64,000 nt of DNA from assembly GCA_037043455.1 (NCBI GenBank), contig JAWPHD010005545.1, positions 1 to 64,000 of the forward strand, in the 5' to 3' direction. The stretch is from Cyrtodaria siliqua (lineage: Eukaryota; Mollusca; Bivalvia; Adapedonta; Hiatellidae). Below the pieces are notes generated by a model that did not search any database, was not told the DNA's origin, and saw only the letters and a program-made list of their open reading frames with translations. Shown here one piece after another: positions 54,201 through 56,280 of the stretch (its first letter is position 1; every line of letters starts with the position of its first letter). The position numbers and the translations under genes were made by a program.

Positions 54201-54434
54201 AGAAAAAGAAGCCAAGGTAAGCACACACGCTAAACTTTGATGTAAAGAAAGCTTCGCGATTTCTTTTAAAGATTACTGTTCTCTTTGATTTTGAATAAAG
54301 AAATGCATAACCATTAAGATACAGTACAAATGTAATATTCAAAACGTTATTTTTTTTGTTTTTTTCAGGGCCAGTTTCTTTTGGAGAACTTTATTGACAA
54401 AGACAGAGTATATGAATTCCCAGTTGAACTAACG
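9124..54434 (+). CDS. PRKDC: PRKDC (DNA-PKcs), central part, 24 exons, partial gene
   Basis: This is the gene span; exons are listed separately. DNA-PKcs is the nuclear PI3K-like kinase recruited by Ku to broken DNA ends for non-homologous end joining. Twenty-four exons join to 1013 codons without a stop or frame error, and every junction phase agrees. Recognition rests on stretches characteristic of vertebrate DNA-PKcs in the right order: [84 protein letters not shown] and [24 protein letters not shown], and FPVELT at the end. From memory this matches roughly human residues 900-1950 of about 4128, i.e. HEAT-repeat scaffold with no catalytic residues. Both ends of the gene lie outside the window. 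The intron fraction is about 93 percent of the span. A different PIKK (ATM, mTOR, SMG1) is unlikely given these motifs. Confidence 0.95.
9204..9494 (+). repeat. 86-bp tandem repeat carrying the exon 1 end and donor (3.4 copies)
   Basis: The unit starts at GACAATGGCTCTGCTAGATG at 9204, 9290, 9376 and 9462, exactly 86 bp apart. Each copy holds 28 exon bases, the GTAAGTCA donor and about 50 intron bases. Copy 2 differs at the exon/intron edge (CATCACTG for CATCTATG). 86 is not a multiple of three. Confidence 0.95.
9495..10057. repeat. Family C monomers, left part
   Basis: From about 9640: a CTGCTGGCATGGCAG head followed by diverged monomers sharing CATAAAACTTTAACCTG, CAACCTAACC and GAGCTCACAACTTGG-type blocks. 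The array is interrupted at 10058 by a foldback element and resumes at 10739. 9495-9640 shows nothing. Confidence 0.75.
10058..10738. mobile_element. 681-bp foldback MITE inserted in family C
   Basis: Termini are inverted: TTTCAGGGAGCCTAGATGTC on the left, and TTTCAGGGTGCCTGGACGTC when the right end is read in reverse. The similarity continues inward for about 250 bp per arm, including the matched blocks GAATGAAAACGGACCCTCCT and GAATGAAAATAGACGCTCCT. Unique sequence fills the middle. No open frame resembles a transposase, so it is non-autonomous. It cleanly splits a family C monomer. Confidence 0.75.
10739..10985. repeat. Family C, right part and tail
   Basis: Continues the monomer pattern (CAGTAGCTCATAACATGGCC). 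It ends with the family tail CACACGGCAGGCGACACAAG followed by TGTTCGGTGGAACACCCTTC, in which GTGTTC and GAACAC can pair. The same tail closes the copy at 22836-23920. Confidence 0.75.
11104..11202 (+). CDS. PRKDC: PRKDC exon 2 of window (33 codons)
   Basis: Acceptor TTTTCTAG, donor GTGAGA, phase 0 at both ends. It encodes [19 protein letters not shown] and then [14 protein letters not shown], corresponding to the well-conserved LRDFC..C..EFLKW.IKQ block of DNA-PKcs. No array at its edges. Confidence 0.94.
11203..12633. other. Intron 2, mostly unassigned
   Basis: AT-rich with no recognised repeat, except the inverted repeat at 12040-12210 listed separately. No gene is seen. Confidence 0.5.
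12040..12210. repeat. Imperfect long inverted repeat
   Basis: AGATTATTTAACTG, GGAAATC and ATGGTAGTCGTG on the left face CACGTCTACCAT, GATTTCC and CAGTTAAATAATCT on the right, around a TTTTTTTT/AAAAAAAA core. It is probably a foldback element remnant. Confidence 0.6.
12634..12761 (+). CDS. PRKDC: PRKDC exon 3 of window
   Basis: Acceptor CATGCAG, donor GTAATG. It starts in phase 0 and ends with two bases of an Arg codon completed by exon 4. It encodes [18 protein letters not shown] and then [18 protein letters not shown], matching the [18 protein letters not shown] block of DNA-PKcs. Its 3' 107 bases plus donor are repeated five times downstream. Only this copy follows an acceptor. Confidence 0.95.
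12655..13300 (+). repeat. About 109-bp tandem repeat of exon 3 and its donor (6 copies)
   Basis: AATGCCAAGTCTGTAT starts at 12655, 12764, 12871, 12979, 13088 and 13197. The unit is nearly all exon sequence: the exon joins itself through CAGGTAATGCCAAG. Copy 2 and the last copy carry an in-frame TGA (GTATGA) in the ancestral frame. The copy at 12979 has no stop and could encode the same peptide with several substitutions. Later copies retain CAGGT or GAGGT donors, except the last. Confidence 0.95.
13301..13897. other. Intron 3 remainder; nothing recognised
   Basis: No repeat or gene is seen. It ends with the acceptor TTTAACTTCAG of exon 4. Confidence 0.5.
13898..13992 (+). CDS. PRKDC: PRKDC exon 4 of window
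   Basis: Acceptor AACTTCAG, donor GTAGGT. The first base completes Arg and the last base starts Gly. It encodes [19 protein letters not shown] and then [14 protein letters not shown]. The REEESLV and [11 protein letters not shown] blocks are diagnostic of DNA-PKcs. The 3' half of the exon seeds a long tandem array. Confidence 0.95.
13941..15300 (+). repeat. 63/50-bp tandem array of the exon 4 end and donor (about 24 copies)
   Basis: The full unit is 63 bp: about 52 exon bases (TACATTTTGTGGAGAGCTTG, GCTATAGCACATGCAGATGA, GAAATCACTAG) plus donor GTAGGTAACTG. A 50-bp subtype lacks 13 bp (ACATGCAGATGAG) and dominates the second half. A third subtype adds TTGC. Most copies keep CTAGGTAGGT. In the exon frame every copy meets TAA four codons beyond the donor, so read-through would stop. 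Two decayed copies follow to about 15480. Confidence 0.95.
15745..15870 (-). mobile_element. tRNA-like SINE head, reverse orientation
   Basis: On the minus strand, TGGTAGCTCAATGG (15845-15858) fits a polymerase III A box and GGTTCTCTCC (15790-15799) a B box. They are about 50 bp apart, as in tRNA. The stems do not fold into a clean tRNA. Either a decayed tRNA-derived SINE or a tRNA pseudogene. Confidence 0.45.
16007..16109 (+). CDS. PRKDC: PRKDC exon 5 of window
   Basis: Acceptor TTGTTACAG, donor GTAAGT. It starts with two bases completing Gly and ends with two bases of a Lys codon. It encodes [20 protein letters not shown] and then [15 protein letters not shown]. The Q.CC..L.HL..II block matches DNA-PKcs; the basic end is poorly conserved, as in other species. 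Confidence 0.9.
16241..16401. mobile_element. Foldback hairpin element, 161 bp
   Basis: Left arm GAGATAACCATGCTAAGATT and right arm AATCTTAGCATGGTTATCTC are perfect inverses. Pairing continues through GGTATGTGGTTGGTTTTACG to about 60 bp per arm, around a roughly 40-base loop. No flanking target duplication could be fixed. Confidence 0.7.
16402..17079. other. Intron 5 segment with a short interspersed block
   Basis: 16825-16880 contains GGGTTTTACGGCACATCGAC followed by ACATAAATAGGTCATATTG. A close copy at 24910-24965 (GGTGTTTTACGGCACGTCGA) shows it is an interspersed repeat. Elsewhere nothing is recognised. Confidence 0.55.
17080..18155. repeat. Satellite H, second array (about 6 units)
   Basis: Same monomer as at 1-520, with GTGACCTTGACCCTCCAAGC. 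Two units are internally deleted to about 115 bp (CTCCAAGCAAGCTGTATGCA). The array tail (CATGAACTATAATTATGCAC) stops at 18155 and resumes at 20561, so an insertion splits it. Confidence 0.9.
18156..20560. mobile_element. 2.4-kb insertion in satellite H carrying a broken THAP domain
   Basis: The satellite tail is continuous if 18156-20560 is removed: GATGCTTTAAA on the left, TTTAAACCTAG on the right, with TTTAAA shared at the junction. Clear terminal inverted repeats were not found. The insert holds a minus-strand THAP-like remnant (19992-20285) and a plus-strand piece at 18455-18600 reading [20 protein letters not shown], an acidic motif reminiscent of P2X7-C-terminus-like invertebrate proteins (weak). 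THAP domains occur in P-element-type transposases and in host proteins. I infer a non-autonomous transposon or a captured gene fragment. Confidence 0.6.
19992..20285 (-). pseudogene. THAP zinc-finger domain remnant
   Basis: On the minus strand one frame reads RVCSKHF and then [11 protein letters not shown], the C-x2-H block and the AVPTIF box that end a THAP domain. Upstream, another frame holds MPCAVAG and SFFRFP, typical of its N-terminus. The two parts are in different frames, and a stop lies where the second cysteine is expected. The domain is therefore broken, or split by a small intron I cannot define. Confidence 0.65.
20561..20695. repeat. Satellite H tail, right of the insertion
   Basis: AACCTAGTTTATTGTTTAAT and GGGTAGTGCATCTTTTTGGA match the tail at 580-700. 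It runs directly into a family A head at TTTTTAGCTCTAC. Confidence 0.8.
20696..22335. repeat. Family A array, two adjoining copies
   Basis: A first copy starts at a shortened head near 20690, with CTGTCCGTCCGTAA, and holds about four monomers of about 310 bp (GGGACTTTTTCTAAAATGAT, AAACATGGCTGCCAG, CATCTTTGTTTACAT). A second head at about 21945-21995 (AAAGATCAGCAGAGCTGATG, then GTCCGTCGTCCG) starts another. The tail palindrome AGGTCATTGACCT is at 22319-22331. Open frames here are repeat artefacts. Confidence 0.85.
22445..22569 (+). CDS. PRKDC: PRKDC exon 6 of window
   Basis: Acceptor TTTTCAG, donor GTGAGT. Its first base completes Lys and its last base starts Gly. It encodes [17 protein letters not shown] and then [20 protein letters not shown]. 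The [10 protein letters not shown] block is one of the best signatures of DNA-PKcs. Confidence 0.96.
22570..22835. other. Intron 6 start; simple sequence
   Basis: A CATCCATCCATTCATTCATT-like simple repeat lies at 22770-22830. Nothing else is recognised. Confidence 0.5.
22836..23920. repeat. Family C element, about 6 monomers
   Basis: It starts with GTCCGTCGTCCGTCCGTCAC. Monomers of about 160-200 bp share CCTGCAACCTAACCAAGCTC, TATTTGACCTATGTTCATGA, AACTTCACACACATATTC and CCAATAACTCTGACTTTCAT. The tail ends with GACACAAGTGTTCCGTGGAA followed by CACCCTTCTAG. A second copy is at 9640-10985. Confidence 0.85.
24058..24127 (+). CDS. PRKDC: PRKDC exon 7 of window
   Basis: Acceptor CTATATTACAG, donor GTACTT. 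It starts with two bases of Gly and ends with two bases of Arg. It encodes [18 protein letters not shown] and then EYWIQR. Low sequence conservation, but position and phase fit the PRKDC chain between [10 protein letters not shown] and FEGGG. Confidence 0.85.
24480..24667 (+). CDS. PRKDC: PRKDC exon 8 of window
   Basis: Acceptor TTATGACAG, donor GTAAGG. It encodes [37 protein letters not shown] and [18 protein letters not shown]. The FEGGG and FSLQ.TL.W.D..LAALDCY blocks match DNA-PKcs. Single bases are shared with the neighbouring exons at both ends. Confidence 0.94.
24893..24975. repeat. Interspersed block with GTTTTACGGCAC
   Basis: AATGAATGAATGAATGAATG is followed by GTTTTACGGCACGTCGACAC and ATAAACAGGTCATATTG. 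It matches 16812-16890. Both copies sit next to an AATGAATG simple repeat. Element class unknown. Confidence 0.6.
25592..25748 (+). CDS. PRKDC: PRKDC exon 9 of window
   Basis: Acceptor TTCTTTCAG, donor GTGAGC. It starts with two bases of Thr and ends with two bases of Arg. It encodes [38 protein letters not shown] and [15 protein letters not shown]. The [13 protein letters not shown] block parallels FFLESIAMHDI of the vertebrate protein. Confidence 0.9.
25749..26804. other. Intron 9; palindromes and one foldback
   Basis: 26089-26112 is CGTAGACATGAGCCCATGTC plus TACG, an interrupted palindrome. 26110-26123 is a perfect palindrome, ACGTCTCGAGACGT. A foldback element is listed at 26485-26625. 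Otherwise AT-rich, with no gene seen. Confidence 0.5.
26485..26625. mobile_element. Foldback element with about 60-bp arms
   Basis: The left arm starts GTTATTAGGATTCTTGACAG and continues ATGGGCTCACATTCCCTGCC. The right arm is its near-perfect inverse, ending CAAGAATCCTAATAAC. The 20-bp loop contains CCCACACCTAACGGCTCG. The arms differ at only a few positions, so insertion looks recent compared with the other foldbacks here. Confidence 0.7.
26805..26883 (+). CDS. PRKDC: PRKDC exon 10 of window
   Basis: Acceptor CCGTCACCAG, donor GTGAGT. The first base completes Arg and it ends in phase 0. It encodes [18 protein letters not shown] and then AKYKKEALA, matching the KCTVVVR block of DNA-PKcs. Confidence 0.92.
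26884..28311. repeat. Intron 10 with family D array (about 26965-27910)
   Basis: A hairpin-like head at about 26978-27012 (GGTCCTTTACCGGTGTCACC, then GGAGGGGACTTT) is followed by CCGTCTGTCAGTCAGTCGGT. Monomers share GGTCAAGGTCACTGTTACTA, AAAATAGAAAAA, TTTCCACTCATTAA and GGAATGAGATATTGGAATG. TCAAGGTCACTGTT recurs at least three times. 27911-28311 shows nothing. Confidence 0.75.
28312..28434 (+). CDS. PRKDC: PRKDC exon 11 of window (41 codons)
   Basis: Acceptor TATTGTTTAG, donor GTAAGT, phase 0 at both ends. It encodes [20 protein letters not shown] and then [20 protein letters not shown] plus E. The GFN.GDV..M..LP block matches GFNIGDVQVMAHLP of vertebrates. Decayed copies of its 3' end occur at 28809, 34845 and 34899. 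Confidence 0.94.
28809..28841 (+). repeat. Relic copy of the exon 11 end, donor lost
   Basis: GATGTAGAGAAAATGAAGAA followed by CCTCCCACTGGAG matches GATGTGGAGATAATGAAAAA and CCTCCCACAGGAG of exon 11. The donor GT is now AT (GGAGATAAAT). The following TATTTCACTT matches the relics at 34845-34931 better than the exon itself. Confidence 0.8.
28842..29117. other. Intron 11 segment; nothing recognised
   Basis: No repeat or gene is seen between the exon 11 relic and the family A element. Confidence 0.4.
29118..30589. repeat. Family A element, first of two back to back
   Basis: Head hairpin AGCTCTACTGATCAAGGATC followed by AGCAGAGCT, then CGTCCGTCCGTCTGTCCG. About four and a half monomers of about 310 bp follow, each with GTAGCGACTACTCCTCTGAA, AAGATGGCCACCA, GATATGGGACTTTTTCTAAA, CATGATGTTGGTC and GGCCATCTTTGTTTACA. 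The tail is CAGTAGAGCTTCAAGG plus the AGGTCATTGACCT palindrome at 30576-30588. The next element begins within a few bases. Confidence 0.9.
30590..32838. repeat. Family A element, second, with longer CCGTC run
   Basis: Head AGCTCTACTGATCAGAGATC plus AGCAGAGCT, then a CCGT-rich run of about 60 bp (30640-30702), then about seven monomers highly similar to each other. The tail palindrome is at 32820-32832. Monomers are more alike than in the other family A copies, suggesting recent expansion or homogenisation. Open frames on both strands are shadows of the monomer. Confidence 0.9.
32841..34690 (-). pseudogene. Decayed DIRS-like retroelement (Gag-like and RT fragments)
   Basis: On the minus strand, 33987-34467 keeps a Gag-like part with [20 protein letters not shown] and WTGAFIIF, parallel to [16 protein letters not shown] and WTDAFIIF of the element at 51131-53562. 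33076-33414 keeps the start of reverse transcriptase ([34 protein letters not shown]). 32860-33070 continues with FYFDKY and, in another frame, YLDDYL. Frameshifts and a large central deletion make it non-functional. Its 3' part is missing where the family A element abuts. Confidence 0.8.
34845..34955 (+). repeat. Two relic copies of the exon 11 end with donors
   Basis: 34845-34876 (GATGTAGAGATAAGAAGAAC, then CTCCCACTGGAG) and 34899-34931 (GATGTAGCGAAATTGAAGAA, then CCTCTCACAGGAG) are followed by GTAAAT and GTAAAC. They are spaced 54 bp, sharing the intron part ATTTCACTTATTTCATGATG. They resemble the relic at 28809, 6 kb away. Confidence 0.85.
35112..35194 (+). CDS. PRKDC: PRKDC exon 12 of window
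   Basis: Acceptor TCAATTGTAG, donor GTAAGT. It starts in phase 0 and ends with two bases of Arg. It encodes [20 protein letters not shown] and then SKSLSGDR. Weakly conserved; support comes from phase, splice sites and its place between exons 11 and 13. Confidence 0.8.
35345..35490. repeat. 45-bp tandem repeat, 3 copies
   Basis: AACTGAGAATATGTCTTCAG followed by TATCACTTATACAAGTCAATC repeats three times. The unit of 45 bp keeps one frame open ([14 protein letters not shown]), but no gene structure supports coding. Confidence 0.85.
35556..35617. repeat. Short direct duplication
   Basis: GAAATTTCATTTCTTGATCG followed by CTGATA occurs twice in tandem (about 26 bp). Confidence 0.8.
35858..36032 (+). 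CDS. PRKDC: PRKDC exon 13 of window
   Basis: Acceptor GTGTTGCAG, donor GTATGA. The first base completes Arg and it ends in phase 0. It encodes [40 protein letters not shown] and [18 protein letters not shown]. The 3' 90 bases are copied twice into the following intron. Confidence 0.88.
35945..36205 (+). repeat. Exon 13 end tandemly copied (3 copies, about 90 bp)
   Basis: CTGTTGCCATGCTTACCTGG...AATGCAAAACTGTTGTTGGA...TATCAGGTATGACC is followed by GTTGCCATGACTAACCAACT...AATGCAAAACAGTTGTTGGA...AATCAGTTATGACC and by CTGTTGCCATGGCTACCTAG...AATCAGGTATCC. Copy 2 has lost the donor GT and copy 3 keeps it. Confidence 0.9.
36397..36504 (+). CDS. PRKDC: PRKDC exon 14 of window (36 codons)
   Basis: Acceptor TATATTTTAG, donor GTAAGT, phase 0. 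It encodes [19 protein letters not shown] and then [17 protein letters not shown], with the ..L.LAF..G block of DNA-PKcs. Confidence 0.88.
36570..36905. repeat. About 72-bp intronic minisatellite, 5 copies
   Basis: CTGATGTGTGCTGGATGTTG, ATTCATCAGTAACAATATCG and TGTATCATCGCGTGGTCGG recur five times. Unlike several other arrays in this gene, it contains no exon sequence. Confidence 0.85.
37065..37315 (+). CDS. PRKDC: PRKDC exon 15 of window
   Basis: Acceptor GACCACGCAG, donor GTAACT. It starts in phase 0 and ends with two bases of Lys. It is the longest exon here, encoding [37 protein letters not shown] and [20 protein letters not shown]. The HG..F.SLF and V..VL...LDF/VDFL pattern fits DNA-PKcs. 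Confidence 0.9.
37682..37817 (+). CDS. PRKDC: PRKDC exon 16 of window
   Basis: Acceptor CTATTTCTAG, donor GTATGT. The first base completes Lys and it ends in phase 0. It encodes [20 protein letters not shown] and then [20 protein letters not shown] plus LIDSK, matching the ATTILQHW...WW....E.KMA.L.L..K.L.IDS block. Confidence 0.93.
37818..38523. other. Intron 16, 5' part
   Basis: Mostly unassigned. At 38438-38468 TATGCCCC and GGGGCATA flank AGAACGGAGGAGCAA, a hairpin head, followed by TCCATCCGTTTGTTTGC. This resembles the heads of the other array elements here. Confidence 0.5.
38524..43103 (+). repeat. 52-bp tandem array carrying the exon 17 splice acceptor (about 88 copies)
   Basis: The unit is TTCGACACCAAGTGACAAGT, CGTTTGACCATGTATATTGT and GTTTCAGTTTGC. 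Each unit holds the last part of intron 16 (TGTATATTGTGTTTCAG) and the first 35 bases of exon 17. The final unit is the real acceptor and exon start at 43059. Two linked subtypes exist: one with CATTTGACCG, TTTCAT (acceptor AG lost) and the following AAGTAACAAG; the other with CGTTTGACCA and TTTCAG. Late units carry CCATTTATATTGTGTCTCAG or GATCACATG. 52 is not a multiple of three, and in the exon frame each upstream acceptor leads to TGA in the next unit. Confidence 0.96.
43059..43151 (+). CDS. PRKDC: PRKDC exon 17 of window (31 codons)
   Basis: Acceptor GTGTTTCAG (last of about 88 repeats), donor GTAATG, phase 0. It encodes [20 protein letters not shown] and then [11 protein letters not shown], matching the F...FTTYISLLADTKLDL.LK block. 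Only the 3'-most acceptor gives an open frame into the conserved part. Confidence 0.93.
43152..43771. other. Intron 17; nothing recognised
   Basis: An imperfect inverted block lies at 43580-43635 (CATACCCAAGCCAACCCCGT... facing GGGGTTGGATGGGGTATG). Otherwise unassigned. Confidence 0.5.
43772..43836 (+). CDS. PRKDC: PRKDC exon 18 of window
   Basis: Acceptor TATGTTTTCAG, donor GTAAGT. It starts in phase 0 and ends with two bases of Lys. It encodes [20 protein letters not shown] and then L, matching A.TLLPFF of the vertebrate protein. The shortest exon in the window. Confidence 0.92.
43837..46090 (+). repeat. 41-bp array beginning at the exon 18 donor (about 53 copies)
   Basis: The first unit is the donor itself (GTAAGTATTCACATTATTGC). 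Later units read GTTTAAATATTCACATTAAT, GCTGTATGAAGTACATGCAT and T. Variants add TGTACATGCA or TGTGCATGCA. Mixtures of ATATGAAG, GTATGAAG and TTATGAAG, each followed by its own linker, recur in the same order at about 44280-44450, 45060-45300 and 45720-45960, implying larger duplications. Confidence 0.95.
46091..46882. repeat. Intron 18 remainder with a family B fragment (46325-46575)
   Basis: CCATCCGATCATTTCCAAAC, TTAATAAATGCTCAGACAAG and GGAGTTATGGCC identify two diverged family B monomers. 46576-46882 shows nothing. Confidence 0.65.
46883..46985 (+). CDS. PRKDC: PRKDC exon 19 of window
   Basis: Acceptor GCATTTCCAG, donor GTCAGT (weak at +3). The first base completes Lys and it ends in phase 0. 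It encodes [20 protein letters not shown] and then [14 protein letters not shown], matching the L..L...FP..S.E...G...YN.Y......L pattern. An alternative acceptor at ATCCAG 6 nt downstream would break the frame less well with the family alignment. Confidence 0.9.
46986..47661. other. Intron 19; nothing recognised
   Basis: AT-rich, with no repeat or gene seen. Confidence 0.45.
47662..47789 (+). CDS. PRKDC: PRKDC exon 20 of window
   Basis: Acceptor TTGTATTGCAG, donor GTACTG. It starts in phase 0 and ends with two bases of Arg. It encodes [36 protein letters not shown] and IIKFTRR, matching the LLELM.EVLCREQQHVMEE..Q block of DNA-PKcs. Confidence 0.93.
47954..48161 (+). CDS. PRKDC: PRKDC exon 21 of window
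   Basis: Acceptor ACAATCCCTAG, donor GTGCTG (weak). The first base completes Arg and it ends in phase 0. It encodes [40 protein letters not shown] and [20 protein letters not shown]. It is the start of the region that Pfam names DNAPKcs_CC3/NUC194. The end was set by the phase of exon 22 and the alignment K|NSES. Confidence 0.9.
48162..48571. other. Intron 21; nothing recognised
   Basis: AT-rich, with no repeat or gene. It ends with the acceptor ATATATTTCAG. Confidence 0.45.
48572..48750 (+). CDS. PRKDC: PRKDC exon 22 of window
   Basis: Acceptor ATATATTTCAG, donor GTAGGT. It starts in phase 0 and ends with two bases of Lys. It encodes [40 protein letters not shown] and [20 protein letters not shown]. 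The VMYSRL.KD......INQVF.G......ELT block is strongly DNA-PKcs. Confidence 0.95.
48751..49293. other. Intron 22 before the retroelement; nothing recognised
   Basis: No repeat or gene is seen. Confidence 0.45.
49294..49698. repeat. Split direct repeat A, copy 1
   Basis: Matches 50678-51082 nearly base for base. It contains an internal direct duplication of about 105 bp (TCAAGTCCCAAGTGGT...CCCCTGGTGAA...GGGGCCCACC, repeated). Confidence 0.9.
49699..50521. other. Element spacer between repeats A1 and B1
   Basis: 823 bp with no recognisable protein. A 101-residue minus-strand frame (50059-50364) shows no tyrosine recombinase motif such as an H-x-L-R-H box. A short direct repeat, ACACCGAGTATAGCAATCAT, occurs at 50381 and 50408. 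Confidence 0.6.
50522..50677. repeat. Split direct repeat B, copy 1 (abuts A copy 2)
   Basis: TATGCAAAATATTTATCTCT through AATATCAATAGGCCATA. It matches 53567-53722 over 156 bp and joins repeat A with no base between. Confidence 0.9.
50678..51082. repeat. Split direct repeat A, copy 2
   Basis: Second copy of the 405-bp repeat, lying directly downstream of the coding part when the element is read on the minus strand. Confidence 0.9.
51131..51865 (-). pseudogene. Reverse transcriptase end, RNase H start, fused to a hydrolase-like end
   Basis: This 244-residue frame starts with the RT active-site motif [10 protein letters not shown] and continues through FLGLELDS. RNase H begins with [13 protein letters not shown] at about residues 167-179 (first catalytic Asp) and then breaks off. 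From about residue 183 (51319 downward) the sequence reads [12 protein letters not shown] and ends [16 protein letters not shown]. That looks like the D-x2-HLS block closing SGNH hydrolases, which some Ngaro-type elements encode. The rest of RNase H and most of a hydrolase are missing, so this seems to be an in-frame internal deletion. The upstream frame (51896-52132) is separated by a stop and frame change. Confidence 0.75.
51896..52132 (-). pseudogene. Reverse transcriptase middle fragment
   Basis: 78 residues with [20 protein letters not shown] (RT motif A, catalytic Asp) and [18 protein letters not shown] (motif B region). It overlaps the end of the upstream Gag-RT frame by 31 bases in a different frame. 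The split shows that this copy cannot make an intact RT from one frame. Confidence 0.85.
52102..53562 (-). pseudogene. Gag-like and RT N-terminal frame of the DIRS-like element
   Basis: 486 residues. A basic start ([14 protein letters not shown], residues 12-25) is followed by a Gag-like region with [16 protein letters not shown] (103-118), [19 protein letters not shown] (164-182), [15 protein letters not shown] (189-203) and [14 protein letters not shown] (225-238). RT begins at [14 protein letters not shown] (436-449) and runs through SVNDY. Between about residues 258 and 330 the frame is displaced: the expected cysteine/histidine zinc motif (C-x4-C-x3-H-x-C-x2-C-x3-H-x4-C) is readable only in another frame, at about 52690-52775. 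Two compensating indels may have kept a long frame open. The terminal 16 residues are off-frame. Confidence 0.8.
53567..53722. repeat. Split direct repeat B, copy 2 (element end)
   Basis: Lies 4 bases beyond the first codon of the Gag-like frame, so this repeat is the 5' end of the element on the minus strand and probably its promoter/leader. Confidence 0.85.
53723..54047. other. Intron 22 end; nothing recognised
   Basis: No repeat or gene. It ends in the acceptor TTCTATTTCAG. Confidence 0.45.
54048..54216 (+). CDS. PRKDC: PRKDC exon 23 of window
   Basis: Acceptor TTCTATTTCAG, donor GTAAGC. The first base completes Lys and it ends in phase 0. It encodes [40 protein letters not shown] and [16 protein letters not shown], matching R..YHCAAYN..I...........FY..FLF.EK of DNA-PKcs (NUC194/CC3 region). 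Confidence 0.95.
54369..54434 (+). CDS. PRKDC: PRKDC exon 24 of window (22 codons)
   Basis: Acceptor TTTTTTCAG, donor GTAAGT, phase 0. It encodes [20 protein letters not shown] plus LT, matching LL.FENLIDLKRRYNFPVEVE. It is the last exon I can recognise; the next intron exceeds 9.5 kb and leaves the window. Confidence 0.93.
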
Positions 54435-55200
54435 GTAAGTTCCCTTTACAAATATGGGTGTAGCACACCCATTGCAATACAGGAAGTGTCGGCCTGGGGT
54501 AGTCGCATAATGGCGTCAATAAATAATTCTCATTTCTTTTTCTAAAAAAAGGCATTTTCACTAATTTAAAGTGCTATTTTTGGTTTATATCACATTGTTG
54601 ATCTATTTGTTACATTTTTCAAGCATTGTCATGTTAAAATGTGAGTTTTTAATTTATTTTGCTTATATGGAAATGAGTGTATGAATACAATATTATGGCA
54701 TCTCAGTGTTTATGTTTTTAAAGGGACCATTCATTCATGAGACAAGTTCTTTCTTAGAAGATAAATGACCCCCATTTTTCTGTGGATTTTTTGGCAGCAT
54801 ATGTGTCATTTGTGATGAGAATGTAAGTTATTCATTTTTAATTTGGGCCCAGATATGAATGACAACATGGCATTTAAATTTTAATTCACACACAACTCAA
54901 TGCAACAATCAATGGGTGTGTTACACCTATAATAAGGTTTCCTCTTACTTTGCTCTTTTGATTTTCCACTACAATATGAAGCGGCATTGCAGATTATGCC
55001 CTCATCTGTCTCTCTCAATGTCTGTCATCTAAAAAAAACAAAAAAAATAGCTTTAGCATCTAGTTAGTCAACGGTTTGGCCATATATAATAACATTTGAC
55101 AAGGATTATCCTTTGTGTAATTCATACTTTGAACAGTGAAAAAGAAAGTTTCGTTTTAAATTTTCAGAAAAAAGTAGCGTTTTATTATGCACCCCTTCAA
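54435..55200. other. Intron 24 start; nothing recognised
   Basis: AT-rich, with no repeat or gene seen. GTGTAGCACACCCATTGCAA at 54459 and AATGGGTGTGTTACACCTAT at 54911 look like inverted counterparts, possibly the ends of a 470-bp element. Confidence 0.4.
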
Positions 55201-56280
55201 AGAAGTAGAGTAATAGTTTATAAAATTGTAATCAAATGTTTATAGTCACAATGTCTTGGTCAGGTTTGATAATCAGCCTGATTGCTCTACAAACAGAGGG
55301 CTGGCGTGGCGCAGTCGGTAGCGCGGAGGATTTGTAACCGGAGGCCCGGGGTTCAATCCTCCGTGGTGCCACTGAGTTCCGTCGGTGTGTTCTTGGGCAA
55401 GACACTTTCTCTTAGCCTCGTCCGTCGGATGGGGACGTAAACCGGGCGGTCTTGTGTATCGGTCTATCCTCCGAGCACGTTAAAGAACCATAGGAATCTA
55501 TTCGATAATAAGAGTAGGGCAGGTTCCCGGATTCCTATGTATCCTTTCCCTCTCTCTGGGGCGGCTCTAAATAACCTATACTGTGTTGATGAGCCGTTAA
55601 CAACATTCAATTCAATGCTCTACAAACACCAGAGTAAACTCTTGAATTGTTAAAAAAATAAAGAAAAGAAAAAAGTGGTGGTTTCCACACCCTAATTAAG
55701 TATTTAAAATCAAGTCTTTATGAACCTTTATCACAATGTATATGTCCACAATGTCTAGGTCAAGTTCAGTAACAAGCCCTATTTTCCCCAGAAACATGGG
55801 AGTTATGGCCCTTGAATTCATAAAAATATATGTATGGGGGTTTGCGTACAATGACTTAAGTATTTATATTCCAAAAAATGTTTATAGTCAGCAGTCTAGG
55901 TCCAGTTCCATAACCAGCCTGAATGGTTGGTTTGTTTGTATGGTGTTTTACGTCATTTCAACACGTTAGGTAATATATGACGGTCAAGCCTGAATGGTAA
56001 AACTTGGTGACAGTGGTTATGGTCACAATGTCAAGGTCAGATTTGTTGAACAAAGAAGTATTTGCGAATTCCTCTTAATGGAGACACAAGGTCTAGTTCT
56101 GGTTCCATAACCAGCGTGATTGCCCAAGGAACACCGGGAGTTTTTGCCCTTAAGTTGGTAAAAAACAGTTGGTATTTTCCGCACTTAAGAATATATAATC
56201 AAATGTTCATGAAACTTGGTCACAATGTTTATGGTCACAATGTCTGTCCTTGTGTGGTTGCTGGGGTAGAATACAACCAA
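55201..56280. repeat. Degenerate tandem repeat family I, interrupted by a SINE
   Basis: Units share TTTATAGTCACAATGTC, AGGTCAAGTTCAGTAACAAG/AGGTCCAGTTCCATAACCAG, CCTGATTGC and GGGAGTTATGGCCCTTGAAT. The SINE at 55296 lies inside a unit. Confidence 0.65.
55296..55615 (+). mobile_element. tRNA-derived SINE with a perfect 13-bp target-site duplication
   Basis: TGCTCTACAAACA occurs at 55283-55295 and again at 55616-55628. Between them is a tRNA-like head (55299-55371) with A box TGGCGCAGTCGG and B box GGTTCAATCC, a central domain containing GTTCTTGGGCAAGACACTTT (a block resembling the conserved central domains shared among SINE families), then AACCGGGCGGTCTTGTG, and a 3' tail ending TTCAATTCAA. 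The tail is shared with 6413-6460, so a partner LINE probably recognises it. Most likely no longer a functional tRNA gene. Confidence 0.88.

Noticed and set aside
55299..55371. Functional tRNA gene
   Set aside because: It is the head of a SINE with target-site duplication, and the anticodon stem does not pair well.
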